From: Methanobacteriota archaeon
Lineage (GTDB): Archaea; Halobacteriota; Methanosarcinia; Methanosarcinales; Methanosarcinaceae
Direction of reading: 5' to 3'
Assembly: GCA_023399215.1 (NCBI GenBank)
Contig: JAEWQJ010000014.1
Span: 1-64,000 of the forward strand
Length of the DNA stretch: 64,000 nucleotides
The notes under the pieces were generated by a model. The model was not told the origin of the DNA and searched no databases. It saw only the letters and a program-made list of their open reading frames with translations. The number at the start of each line of letters is the position of its first letter. Position 1 is the stretch's first letter. Positions 1 to 7,935 of this stretch are shown piece after piece. Position numbers and translations under genes: made by a program.

Positions 1-298
1 CAAAGGTGATGGCAAGTCCAGCTTCTTCTCCTTCTTTCTTGTTCTTTTCAAGTTCAGGGGTAAGAACTTCCATTGCACTGCTCATCGCTTTTCCGGACAT
101 CATGATCTGAGGAAGGAAAATTTCGGCAGCTTCGAACTTGTCACCGACAATTTTCATTCCAACGGAAAGGCCCTTTGTAATAATGTCAAGTGCCGGAATT
201 CCTGAAGCCAGAGCCTCTTTGCATAGCTCTGGAGTACCTGCAACGTTTTGATTTACGACTGCGTCGCGTAACTTATCAAAGATTTCAGTATTTGTCAT
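1..298 (-). CDS. mtmC: Monomethylamine corrinoid protein MtmC, N-terminal part (cut by window edge)
   Basis: Carries the corrinoid cofactor that accepts the methyl group from monomethylamine (delivered by the MtmB methyltransferase) and passes it to MtbA for coenzyme M methylation in the cytoplasm. The 99 visible residues begin MTNTEIFDKLRDAVVNQNV and include KGLSVGMKIVGDKFEAAEIF and LPQIMMSGKAM, the helical cap domain that precedes the B12-binding Rossmann domain in methylamine and methanol corrinoid proteins. The B12-binding DxHxxG motif would lie beyond the window edge, so it cannot be checked. A TATA-like box lies about 95 bases upstream. MtmC rather than MttC or MtbC is inferred from remembered similarity of the N-terminus. 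The typical mtmB partner, if present, is outside the window. Confidence 0.88.
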   Translation of the reverse strand, partial: MTNTEIFDKLRDAVVNQNVAGTPELCKEALASGIPALDIITKGLSVGMKIVGDKFEAAEIFLPQIMMSGKAMSSAMEVLTPELEKNKKEGEEAGLAITF

Positions 299-390
299 CC
301 CATTATCACTTCTTTTTGTTTTTCACGTTTGGCCGGTCAGGAATTAGTTTTCCACTTGCCGGATAACGGAATCTCATTACCCACCGCTAG

Positions 391-398
391 TATATAAA
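391..398 (-). promoter_or_regulatory. TATA box (box A) for mtmC
   Basis: On the minus strand the sequence reads TTTATATA, a good archaeal box A. It predicts a transcription start about 25 bases downstream and a leader of roughly 70 nt before the mtmC ATG. Inferred from sequence only. Confidence 0.5.
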
Positions 399-766
399 GC
401 TTTCTCATGCATGTCGTGAATATATATATTTTTCGTTGGATACTATGCGGGCGACAATAATTAATATAAATATATTTTGATTGAATTTATTTGAAATCAA
501 GCCAGAAAATCTCACTAGTAAAATAAAAAAAGTTGAAGCAGAAACGAAATATTTCTATGTAAATAAAAAATTTCTATATACTCAAAAAATTATATATACT
601 CAAAAATTTGTATAAAAATAAAAAAAGTTTTCGATTAACTCTACCGTAACCTGAAAAAAGAACATATTAACAAAAGAACATATTAACGATGCAGTATTCA
701 GCAAAAAATCAAAAAAGAAAAAGAGGAAATAATACCTGTTGGCCCGAATATAAGGTATAATATCAC

Positions 767-883
767 TAGGGCTTATGCACTTGAAGTACAAAATCAAGCA
801 CTTCCGACGTTGTGACTTGCTTAATGTTTTAAACAGTTGAGGTTTAATGCTATTGATTTCTCGGTTCAACAGCGTAAGTCCTA
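767..883 (-). mobile_element. MITE-like element, copy 1 (117 bp), with 5-bp target duplication
   Basis: The ends are imperfect terminal inverted repeats: TAGGGCTTATGCACTTGAA on the left and TTCAACAGCGTAAGTCCTA on the right. The pentamer ATCAC lies immediately outside both ends (762-766 and 884-888), which is a target-site duplication. It has no coding capacity. Its reverse complement aligns along most of its length with 19173-19291, which has its own 5-bp duplication. This is a non-autonomous element moved by an unidentified transposase. The IS family is left open. Confidence 0.75.
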
Positions 884-891
884 ATCACTTT

Positions 892-937
892 AAAAGTTAG
901 TGATATTTCTTTAAAATCTGAAATATCACTAACTTTT
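892..937. terminator. Perfect 18-bp inverted repeat, possible terminator
   Basis: The arms AAAAGTTAGTGATATTTC (892-909) and GAAATATCACTAACTTTT (920-937) are perfect complements around a 10-base loop. The hairpin lies about 90 bases downstream of the stop codon of the minus-strand oxidoreductase gene and begins 4 bases after the MITE target duplication. It could terminate that transcript or be a separate palindromic element. Confidence 0.45.
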
Positions 938-1028
938 TATCAATTTAAAAATTTTGATAAATCCTTGATATGTTCTTAAGCATTAATCAGAATATTGTTT
1001 TTTCCTGCTCTAACATAAAGCAGATACT

Positions 1029-2483
1029 TTAATGAAGATTCCCATCCTCATTAAGAATCTTCAGGAGCTCAATAATCGAATACGCAGCCCGTGTAATTCC
1101 CATGCTTCGCCTGTCAGTATCTGTGCCTGCTACATAGAGGTTTCGAACAGGGGTTCGAATATCTGCGAATTTCCCGTCAATCGTGACCGCGGCTTTTTCC
1201 GGAACCATTATCTGTTCGTGCCGCATATCGATATATTTCTCGATGTTTGGATGGGCACGGAAAATCGTATCATAGGCCTTTTTTATCTCCTGCTCTTCGC
1301 TTTTATTTTCATCTATCACAAAGGAAAATCCAATAAGCTGTTTATCCTTTGGAGCAAGCGAGGGGTCATAGTTACTTATAGGAGTTGCCCAGTAGGCGAA
1401 ATCCTTGAACCAGATCTCTGAGCCTGTGTAATTAAAATTGGGAAACTCTTTTTCCAGTCCAAGCCAGATGGTCAGGCTTTTACTATGAACTATGCCTCCC
1501 AGATTTGCCTTATATTCCGCAGGGAGATCTTTTATAAGCCTGGGAAGCTCGGTTGCAAAACCTGTGTAGATAACAAGGTCAGAGCTATAGATTTCATCGG
1601 CTTCCACGCCTGAAACCTTTCCGTCCTGTACAAGAATGGATTTAACCTCACATTCATTTTTGATTTCGACAGTTTCCGGAAGGGAGTAAAGAATGGCATC
1701 TAGCAGGGCTTTTAACCCCTTTCTGGGATAGCCCTGAGAATAATTTATATTATTTGTTGCAAGCCTTTCAAGGGAGGTAAAGGGCTGGGTGACCTTTGTC
1801 ATCCTGGCCTGAAGGGAAGCGTGGAGGTGATATGGAAGAATTGAGGCAAGGATAGACTCTGTAGATTGAGATTTTTTCGGTTCCAGTCTGCCGATCATTG
1901 CATCAAACTGTTCCTGGGTAATACTGTCCCTGACAAAACTGCTTCCAGACAGAACACGCTGGGCAGAGGTTTCCTTCATTGACCTGCCAGAGAGAAAAGC
2001 TGATATAGTATCCACAAAGTCGTAGGTTTCCTTTGAAAGACTTTTCGGCAGAAAATCATATACTGACTGGTCGGAAAGGTCTATTCCGAATGAAGAAAGG
2101 GTAAAGGCTTTTGTAAGGGTCTGGGAAAGCAATACCCTGTCCTTTCTTGGAAGCACATCAAAAGTCACGAAGTCTTTCAGGTTGGAAGGAACTTTGACAA
2201 AAGCATTTTCAGTCCGAATATAGTAATGCCCATAGTCCTCAAACACAGGTAGAAAATCGAAATAGTTATCCATTAACCTCTTCAGAGGTCCTTCAATCAG
2301 ATGGGTAATTGCATGTGCTCCAGTATCTACCTGATAGTCATCTACCATGTAGCTGTTGCAGTTCCCGCCTAGATTTCGTCTTTTTTCAAGAACAAGAACT
2401 TTTTTTCCATGTTTTGAAAGCGTAAGCGCTGCAAGAAGCCCACTTATGCCTGCCCCAACAACAATTACATCGTATCTTTTCAT
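1029..2483 (-). CDS. FAD/NAD(P)-dependent oxidoreductase, phytoene desaturase-like (CrtI/COG1233 type)
   Basis: A 484-residue flavoprotein. The N-terminus has a dinucleotide-binding fold with GAGISGLLAAL at residues 11-21, then an acidic E33KR and GGNCNSY, the layout of amine oxidase/phytoene desaturase-type flavoproteins. The C-terminal FAD-binding segment is NLYVAGTDTDRRSMGITRA. This group includes carotenoid desaturases and isomerases and isoprenoid saturases. The substrate cannot be read from the sequence. It stands alone: the neighbours are a MITE-containing gap and a small membrane peptide gene. Reduction or desaturation of an isoprenoid lipid is a reasonable guess only. Confidence 0.8.
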   Translation of the reverse strand: MKRYDVIVVGAGISGLLAALTLSKHGKKVLVLEKRRNLGGNCNSYMVDDYQVDTGAHAITHLIEGPLKRLMDNYFDFLPVFEDYGHYYIRTENAFVKVPSNLKDFVTFDVLPRKDRVLLSQTLTKAFTLSSFGIDLSDQSVYDFLPKSLSKETYDFVDTISAFLSGRSMKETSAQRVLSGSSFVRDSITQEQFDAMIGRLEPKKSQSTESILASILPYHLHASLQARMTKVTQPFTSLERLATNNINYSQGYPRKGLKALLDAILYSLPETVEIKNECEVKSILVQDGKVSGVEADEIYSSDLVIYTGFATELPRLIKDLPAEYKANLGGIVHSKSLTIWLGLEKEFPNFNYTGSEIWFKDFAYWATPISNYDPSLAPKDKQLIGFSFVIDENKSEEQEIKKAYDTIFRAHPNIEKYIDMRHEQIMVPEKAAVTIDGKFADIRTPVRNLYVAGTDTDRRSMGITRAAYSIIELLKILNEDGNLH

Positions 2484-2983
2484 ACCCTAAACTACCTCAA
2501 TTTTTTCAGTGAATTAAGTTGTAGTCAAATGCAGTTATGCACCTTATTTCTCTCAACTCACAACAGAATTCTATATTAGTGGAAAGATGAAACAAAATAT
2601 GTTATACAAAATATGTTAAAACTATATAAATTATTTTAATTACGGAGTGTATTGAAATCGTATTATATAATTTATGATTTACTTCTATTTGAGTCATGGC
2701 TTATATTTGTAGAGTACCATAGAGAAAAAAATAGTATTTATAGTTAACAGTTGATATGGTGAAGACCATCAAAAACGTAGCTTATCCAAAAACGTAGCTT
2801 GTTTTCCTAGCACACCGCTGACTATGACTAAGACATTGATTGTAATTATTCAGGTAGCTTTTGCAAAGCTACACATTTTGCGTAGTTATTTTTCAGTGCC
2901 ATTACTTGTTATGCGTTAAAATCTTTTTAAGAAAAATAAAATTTTTCAGTATAAAAAAGATATAGATAAAGTCCCTTTGGGAC
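2484..2983. other. Non-coding gap with short repeats
   Basis: AT-rich. It contains two adjacent copies of CAAAAACGTAGCTT (about 2769-2802) and a perfect 8-bp hairpin GTAGCTTT/AAAGCTAC at 2854-2872. The same GTAGCTT word appears in both, which suggests one decayed repeat unit. No gene is visible. Confidence 0.5.
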
Positions 2984-2985
2984 TT
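2969..2985. terminator. Short GC-containing hairpin at the end of the small membrane peptide gene
   Basis: AAGTCCC and GGGACTT pair perfectly around TTT and overlap the last bases of the minus-strand stop codon. A T-rich run follows on the plus strand. Probably a terminator for the small gene. Confidence 0.45.
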
Positions 2986-3091
2986 ATTTTTCAATATTTA
3001 CTCTCTTAAACTTAAGATAAACCAGTACCATTCCAACGAAAACACCGAGGACTAAATATTTTACAAGTTTATTTGATTGTGCCACTACCAT
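2984..3091 (-). CDS. Small single-span membrane protein, 35 residues, unknown function
   Basis: The reading frame begins MVVAQSNKLVK and continues with one hydrophobic helix (residues 12-26, YLVLGVFVGMVLVYL) and a basic tail KFKRVNIEK. A near-perfect Shine-Dalgarno sequence, GGAGGTGAT, overlaps the ATG, so translation may start at the in-frame GTG two codons later (3085), which has better spacing. A hairpin closes the gene. The strong ribosome site, membrane helix and terminator together argue that it is translated despite its size. I do not recognise the family. Orientation in the membrane is probably basic tail inside. Confidence 0.55.
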   Translation of the reverse strand: MVVAQSNKLVKYLVLGVFVGMVLVYLKFKRVNIEK

Positions 3092-3343
3092 CACCTCCAT
3101 TTTTTATATACAGTTACTATGCAGTATGAATATTAAAACTTTTCTATAGATCGTCTTATCAGAGTATAATTTGCCCGAAACGTGATGTTATAAATAACAT
3201 ATCAAAATATTAAAAAAACATTCAAAAAAATAGAAAAACTTTATGATGTAACTATCTGCATAGATGATCGTTCTTTAAAAACCATAAAAAGTAGTAACGT
3301 TTTTACTGAATACAATATTGTAATTTTATAAAAGTAAACCGGG

Positions 3344-4024
3344 ATGAAACTTATGAAGATAGTCGGGATACAGTCAAGCCCAAGAGGTAAACACAGCAAT
3401 ACTTTAAAACTGCTGAACGCCGCTCTGGATGGAGCCTCCGAAGAAGGAGCAGAAGTTGAGTCAGTTGATATTGCCAAAATGAATATCAAATACTGCACTG
3501 CATGCAATTCCTGTCATGAAAGTGGGGTGTGCACAATAAAAGATGACTATGAGGTTGTATTGAAAAAACTCCTGGCTGCTGATGGCATAGTTTTGAGTAG
3601 TCCTAACTATATAACAAATGTAACAGCCCAGCTCAAGACAATGTTCGATAGAAGCCCACTTGTTATTCATGAACAACTCTTTGATGGAAAATACGGCCTT
3701 TCGCTGACGACTGCAGGCAGCGATGAGCTCGACTTTGTACTTGGAATTATGGATAATTTTATAATACAGTGTGGAGGCCAGACTATAGGAGGAATTGGCT
3801 GTTCGGTAGCTAAAGGGCCTGAGGCAATGGAAGCAGCTACTGTGAAATCGCATGAAATGGGCAAAGATCTTGTTAAAGCGATAAAGGAGAAGAGACAATA
3901 CCCTGAACAGGAAGCCAGGCACGAAGCCTGGAGAAAACGGTTTAAGTATGTCATTCTTGCCAACAAAGAACAGTGGACGCATAACTGCGCTTACTGGATG
4001 GAAAACGGCTGGTTGAAAGAGTAA
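3344..4024 (+). CDS. Iron-sulfur flavoprotein-like NAD(P)H-dependent FMN reductase (flavodoxin family)
   Basis: 226 residues. The N-terminus has the flavodoxin-like FMN phosphate loop SSPRGKHSNT (residues 11-20), followed by a compact cysteine motif C51-x2-C54-x2-C57-x5-C63. That motif is the [4Fe-4S] signature of Methanosarcina iron-sulfur flavoprotein (Isf). SSPNYITNVTAQLKTMFDR is the conserved second flavin-contact segment. Isf proteins transfer electrons from ferredoxin to acceptors including O2 and H2O2, so a redox or oxidative-stress role is likely, but the natural substrate is unknown. A second ATG three codons in (3353) is an alternative start. The DUF169 gene follows after 42 bases, so the two are probably co-transcribed. 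Confidence 0.8.
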   Translation: MKLMKIVGIQSSPRGKHSNTLKLLNAALDGASEEGAEVESVDIAKMNIKYCTACNSCHESGVCTIKDDYEVVLKKLLAADGIVLSSPNYITNVTAQLKTMFDRSPLVIHEQLFDGKYGLSLTTAGSDELDFVLGIMDNFIIQCGGQTIGGIGCSVAKGPEAMEAATVKSHEMGKDLVKAIKEKRQYPEQEARHEAWRKRFKYVILANKEQWTHNCAYWMENGWLKE

Positions 4025-4066
4025 TTATTCAGATAAACTGTCAGTTAGTTTAATGGAGGGTTCATT

Positions 4067-4858
4067 ATGTTAAGCCTTGAAGGGCTGGGAAAAAAGCTTA
4101 CCGAAGCTGGCAGGTTGAAATTACGTCCATTATGTGTTTACGGTACGGATGAAATCCCTGAGGGCGCAATCCCATCATACAAAGTAGACCGTTGTGTAGC
4201 AAAGGCGATTTACACTTCAGCTCTCTTTGAAGAGACGCCTCCACTATATATTGAGGCAGGACACGAACAGTGTTGCGCCGGTGGGATGGCCTGGATGGGA
4301 CTTGCCGAACCGCATCCAAAACTTAAGTACTTCGTAACTGTGGGCACCCCAGACTTCCATGGAGGCGTTGCCGAGCATTTAAAGGCAGCCCCTGAGCTAT
4401 TCGATGAACAGAGGGAACGAGCAGGAAAAATCCTTCCACATGGTAAATATACGGTCATTGCTCCGTGTACTCACAACCTGGCACCTGAAACTGTCAGGTC
4501 TTTTATTGTCTTTGCAGGCAGCGAGCAGATCAGGAACCTCTGCGGGCTGGTGCAGTTCAGTAGCTCTGAGCCCTTTTTTAAAACCGTGATACCTGGAGGC
4601 CCTGTTTGCGCTACAATGATCACTTTCCCGGCAGGCATGGCAGAAAATGCGCCGAAAGATTCGGCTTATGTTGGGCCTGTTGATCCTACAGGAAACCCCT
4701 GGCTGGCTCCTGAATTAATGATAATGGGTATTCCTTCGAGGCTGGCCCAGCAAATGGGAGCCGACCTTGAGGAATCTTTTATCTGCAAGCGGAGCAAAAT
4801 CGCATATCCTGAGAATCGTATAGCTATAAAACCATATATGAAGGGTATAGAGAAGTGA
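4067..4858 (+). CDS. DUF169 family protein
   Basis: 263 residues, led by GGAGGGTTCATT before the ATG. The sequence has the DUF169 pattern: RPLCVYG near the start, AGHEQCCAGGMAWMGL in the middle (paired cysteines at about residues 68-69), a repeated TVIAPCTHNLAPETVRSFIVF-type core and CATMITFPAGMAENAPKDSAYVGPVDPTGNPWLA towards the end. The biochemical function of DUF169 proteins is not known to me. Paired cysteines and pairing with an iron-sulfur flavoprotein gene suggest a redox or metal-related role, which is inference. Probably the second gene of a two-gene operon. Confidence 0.75.
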   Translation: MLSLEGLGKKLTEAGRLKLRPLCVYGTDEIPEGAIPSYKVDRCVAKAIYTSALFEETPPLYIEAGHEQCCAGGMAWMGLAEPHPKLKYFVTVGTPDFHGGVAEHLKAAPELFDEQRERAGKILPHGKYTVIAPCTHNLAPETVRSFIVFAGSEQIRNLCGLVQFSSSEPFFKTVIPGGPVCATMITFPAGMAENAPKDSAYVGPVDPTGNPWLAPELMIMGIPSRLAQQMGADLEESFICKRSKIAYPENRIAIKPYMKGIEK

Positions 4859-4923
4859 CGGTATATAGGGGAATGGATTTTCTTACCTTTGACCTCTTTT
4901 CGACTCTCAGATTTCTATCTACT

Positions 4924-5448
4924 TTAGTCCACAGGCATGTAGTTTGCCTCGATAATTTCGCCCTCTTTAATTTCTCTTTGTCTTCCGAACATATTTTTTG
5001 TGGTGAACACTATCCATCTCCAATGGAGTGCAATGTGGGCAACAAAGAAAAACAGCATCAGGATTCCAACTTTATCATGGATCAACCTCAAGATTTGGCC
5101 TGCTGCATGGTGGTTGAAATACATTATAAGACCTGAATAACCCACTAAAGCAAATTGAATGAATAATGCCAAATCCACAACATAGTTGAGTATTAATTTT
5201 CTCATCTTTTTGCTTTGTTTTTCTTTTATGAAACAGTTCTTTGTGGTGAGTATTATCCATCTCCAGTGCAGTACAATATGAACAACAAAGAAGAGAAGCA
5301 TCAGGATTCCAACCTTATCATGGATCACTTTTAAGATCGGACCTGCAGCATGGCGATTGAAATACATTATAAGACCTGAATAACCGACCAGGGCAAATTG
5401 AACAAAAAACGCCAGGTCTACAAGATAGTTGAGATTTATTTTTTTCAC
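4924..5448 (-). CDS. DUF4405-type membrane protein with an internal tandem duplication
   Basis: 174 residues made of two near-identical halves: residues 1-81 and 82-174. Each contains NYLVDLAFFVQFALVGYSGL, MYFN.HAAG, HDKVGILMLLFFVVHI and LHWRWI, giving two membrane helices per half with several histidines (H43, H57, H61 in half one). The pattern resembles DUF4405/cytochrome b561-like proteins, in which histidines may hold haem. A normal family member is about one half long, so this is a fused tandem dimer. The duplication is also obvious in the DNA (243-bp period), so it is fairly recent. Convergent with the DUF169 gene. Haem binding is inferred. Confidence 0.65.
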   Translation of the reverse strand: MKKINLNYLVDLAFFVQFALVGYSGLIMYFNRHAAGPILKVIHDKVGILMLLFFVVHIVLHWRWIILTTKNCFIKEKQSKKMRKLILNYVVDLALFIQFALVGYSGLIMYFNHHAAGQILRLIHDKVGILMLFFFVAHIALHWRWIVFTTKNMFGRQREIKEGEIIEANYMPVD

Positions 5449-5574
5449 TTCTTCCCTCCATTCTAATATTTACAGCTATATTTTTGTAAGATTTTTAATT
5501 TAAGTTCATTTGATTGATTTTCACTTGATTGGTTTTTGCTTCGTGAACCGTTTACCATAGCAGTTCTGCTGTCC

Positions 5575-5658
5575 TACATTAACTGCTACATTAACTGTTA
5601 AAGTAACTGTTACATTAACTGCTACATTAACTGCTAAAGTAACTGCTAAAGTAACTGC
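5575..5658 (+). repeat. 12-bp tandem repeat, seven units
   Basis: Units are TACATTAACTGC/T and TAAAGTAACTGC/T in mixed order. One plus-strand frame stays open through the repeat (TLTA/KVTA units) and ends AIHSPELAEKEIKILAKKGGK before TAA at about 5719. It has no start codon after the upstream TAG at 5558. This may be the 3' remnant of a repeat-containing gene. Confidence 0.6.
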
Positions 5659-6515
5659 TATACATTCCCCTGAATTGGCGGAAAAAGAAATAAAGATACT
5701 TGCAAAAAAAGGAGGTAAATAATAATTTACTTTTAATTTAAAAACTAAATAATGGATATATTTTTAAATAAAGCTTAATTATCAACTATATGCATTAATC
5801 TAATTTTTTTTAACCTCTATTTACTAATTGCTTAAGTAATAATAACCAGATATGCAAAGAACCAGATATGCAAGATCATGCAAAAAATTTGAAGCAGTTA
5901 AACTGCTCCTAGAAAAAGAACTTCATACTTGCCAACTTTGCTAGAAAGCCAGAGTTCCAATCACTTAAAAAGCCTGCTATAATTGATCTGAGAACAGATG
6001 AGATTTAATGAGAAAACATTGAAAGTAAATAGAAAATGAAGTTATATGCGAAAACTCCTGGATTTCATAGCGACCACTTTCGTTATGTCTTCATATATTA
6101 AACTTTTGCAAATAAATCTGAATGAACTATTTCAACTTTCAAGCATATCCTGTTAGCTTGGCCATAAGTCTTGAAAAATCTTATAAGTCCTGAAAAATTC
6201 TTGCTCTCAGTTCAGGCAAAATCCCGAAACTGGGTCAAAGTACTGGGAAACAACGCTCTAAACCCTGGTTTTGTCGAAGGAAATGGTTTCTATGGAAGGT
6301 CTGAAGATTCTTTTGAGAAAATCCTCCCGCAAATAACACTTTACTGGGAGTTAATTTTCTATTAAATGTGTGATTAAAGATTAAATTTAATAAATAACTC
6401 ATAAAAAAGCTTCATTGATAAATTCATTCCGTATACCTCCTGTTTTTGTTAAGTATGCTTTTATTATTAAATGCCAATGAAGGAAATGACTGCCTTCTCC
6501 TAAAAACTGACAGGT

Positions 6516-6542
6516 AAGGCATCTGCATCTGACAGATGCCTT
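6516..6542. terminator. Perfect 10-bp hairpin
   Basis: AAGGCATCTG (6516-6525) pairs with CAGATGCCTT (6533-6542) around a 7-base loop. It is not next to a confident gene end. It may be a terminator or part of a small RNA upstream of the ABC operon. Confidence 0.4.
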
Positions 6543-6680
6543 TAATCCTGTATAACTCAATGGGAACGGAGCAAATAGAAACAGGATACCTCGCCACTCT
6601 TAGTGACCATTAAATCAGCACAAAAGTTCTCCCATTTGAGAAGTGATCGAAGGAAGCAGTCAAACCTACACTCCAGAAAA

Positions 6681-6788
6681 GAGGCACTGTGCATTCTGCA
6701 GGTGCCTCAAAAACACGGATCGGCTATCAATCCCTACTTCATATGTGAGGCACTGTGCATTCTGCAGGTGCCTCAAAAACACAGATCG
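6681..6788 (+). repeat. Direct repeat of a 42-bp hairpin-forming sequence
   Basis: Two copies (6681-6722 and 6747-6788) differ at one base. Each can fold: GAGGCAC pairs with GTGCCTC, with an inner TGCA/TGCA pairing. The copies are separated by 24 bases and lie about 180 bases ahead of the ABC ATPase gene. They could be a regulatory RNA or protein-binding sites. Only two units exist and no cas genes are near, so this is not called CRISPR. Confidence 0.55.
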
Positions 6789-6966
6789 CTATTAACCTGT
6801 TACTAATCCTGTAATTCGAGAAGGACAGTTAAATAACAGAAAAAAGCAGATAACAGTATAATAAATATTACATCGTGTCTTTAGATTCGGTATTTCAGGC
6901 AGAATACGAACAGAATCAAAATTAATCCGGCAACTCTGAAGCGTGGATATGGTTTAGAGGGTATGT

Positions 6967-7926
6967 ATGGCGCTTACCAAGATTATAGAGACATTAAAAA
7001 CGAAATTAAATGCCTCATATATTTTAAAGTCGCTTGAGAAAGCAGCGGATTTCTACAGTGAATCGGACAATGATTCCGAAATAGATAATCTCGGAGAGAT
7101 CGCGAAAAACATCCCTTACGGAAGTCCAGTCCGTAATTTTGCTAAAAGTCCTGATTCAGGAAATGCCTCCGGGAAAGTAGAGGTTCCACTTATCAAACTG
7201 ACCGATGTCTGGAAAATTTATCAGATGGGAGAAGTTGAGTTTGCGGCCCTTAAAGGAATAAATCTTGAGATTTACGAAGGGGAGTTCCTTGTAATCCTGG
7301 GCCCCAGTGGAAGTGGAAAAAGCACGCTTATGAATTTGCTGGGCTGCCTGGACATGCCATCAAAAGGCACTGTTTGCCTGAATTCAAAAGACATCTCAGA
7401 ACTAAGTGAATCCGAACTCGCCGTCGTCCGAGGAAAAATGATTGGTTTCATATTCCAGAGCTTTAACCTTCTTCCAACCCTGAATACGGAAGAAAACGTA
7501 TTGTTACCTATGGAATTTCAGGAAGAAAATCGACAAATGGCCCGACAAAAAGTCTCATACCTGCTTGACATTGTCGGACTCTCAAACAAGAAAAAGAACC
7601 TTCCCTCCCAGCTTTCAGGTGGACAGAGGCAAAGAGTTGCAATAGCTCGCTCCCTGGCTGTAAACCCTCCTATAATCCTGGCAGATGAGCCTACAGGAAA
7701 CCTGGACAGTAAAACAGGGGATTATATCCTGGATTTCCTGGATGGGCTGCAGAAAAGTGAAGGTAAGACGATAATTATTGTAACACATGACCTTGAACTT
7801 GTAAAATATGCAACAAGAATTGTGTACATCCGAGACGGTCAGATTGAAAAAATCGAAACACATCCGAAAAACGAACAAAGTATGAAAAATGAACGAGGTA
7901 CGAAAAATGAAGCAAATCTAAATTGA
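6967..7926 (+). CDS. ABC transporter ATP-binding protein, MacB/LolD type, with N-terminal extension
   Basis: ATPase of a MacB-like export system. The nucleotide-binding domain (about residues 75-305) has Walker A GPSGSGKST (112-120), Q-loop FQSFNLLPTLNTEENV, signature LSGGQRQRVAIARSL (216-230), Walker B IILADEPTGNLDS and the H-loop VTHD. FQSFNLL and EPTGNLD are typical of the MacB/LolD/FtsE group. About 75 extra residues precede the domain, starting MALTKIIETLKTKLNASY. They are predicted helical then acidic and are not part of the usual 225-230-residue protein. The tail has a short repeat (NEQSMKNERGTKNEANLN). It begins an operon with the COG1361 protein 9 bases on and the permease further on. 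Confidence 0.88.
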   Translation: MALTKIIETLKTKLNASYILKSLEKAADFYSESDNDSEIDNLGEIAKNIPYGSPVRNFAKSPDSGNASGKVEVPLIKLTDVWKIYQMGEVEFAALKGINLEIYEGEFLVILGPSGSGKSTLMNLLGCLDMPSKGTVCLNSKDISELSESELAVVRGKMIGFIFQSFNLLPTLNTEENVLLPMEFQEENRQMARQKVSYLLDIVGLSNKKKNLPSQLSGGQRQRVAIARSLAVNPPIILADEPTGNLDSKTGDYILDFLDGLQKSEGKTIIIVTHDLELVKYATRIVYIRDGQIEKIETHPKNEQSMKNERGTKNEANLN

Positions 7927-7935
7927 GGAATTAAA

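Larger units (their letters stand above)
299..1028. other. Non-coding gap between mtmC and the FAD oxidoreductase gene
   Basis: Very AT-rich. It holds the mtmC promoter, a 117-bp MITE-like element and a perfect 18-bp inverted repeat, each listed separately. An 89-codon open frame on the minus strand (600-869) is low-complexity, runs across the MITE and has no convincing ribosome site, so it is not called as a gene. Confidence 0.7.
5449..6966. other. 1.5-kb gap without a confident gene
   Basis: Contains a 12-bp tandem repeat (5575-5658), a perfect hairpin (6516-6542) and a duplicated 42-bp hairpin sequence (6681-6788), each listed separately. On the minus strand a strong AGGAGGT site precedes a 17-codon frame (about 6379-6432), possibly a leader peptide. 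Open frames at 6171-6365 and 6603-6806 on the plus strand are not convincing: the first lacks a ribosome site, and the second owes its openness to the repeats. The last 150 bases should hold the promoter of the ABC operon. Confidence 0.5.

Noticed and set aside
600..869. 89-codon minus-strand frame after mtmC
   Set aside because: It runs through the MITE and low-complexity AT-rich sequence, is full of Phe/Tyr/Leu runs from poly-A, and lacks a ribosome site.
6681..6788. Two 36-42 bp hairpin-forming direct repeats with a 24-30 bp spacer, resembling a mini-CRISPR array
   Set aside because: Only two repeats, one spacer, no cas genes or leader in the window. Better described as a duplicated hairpin.
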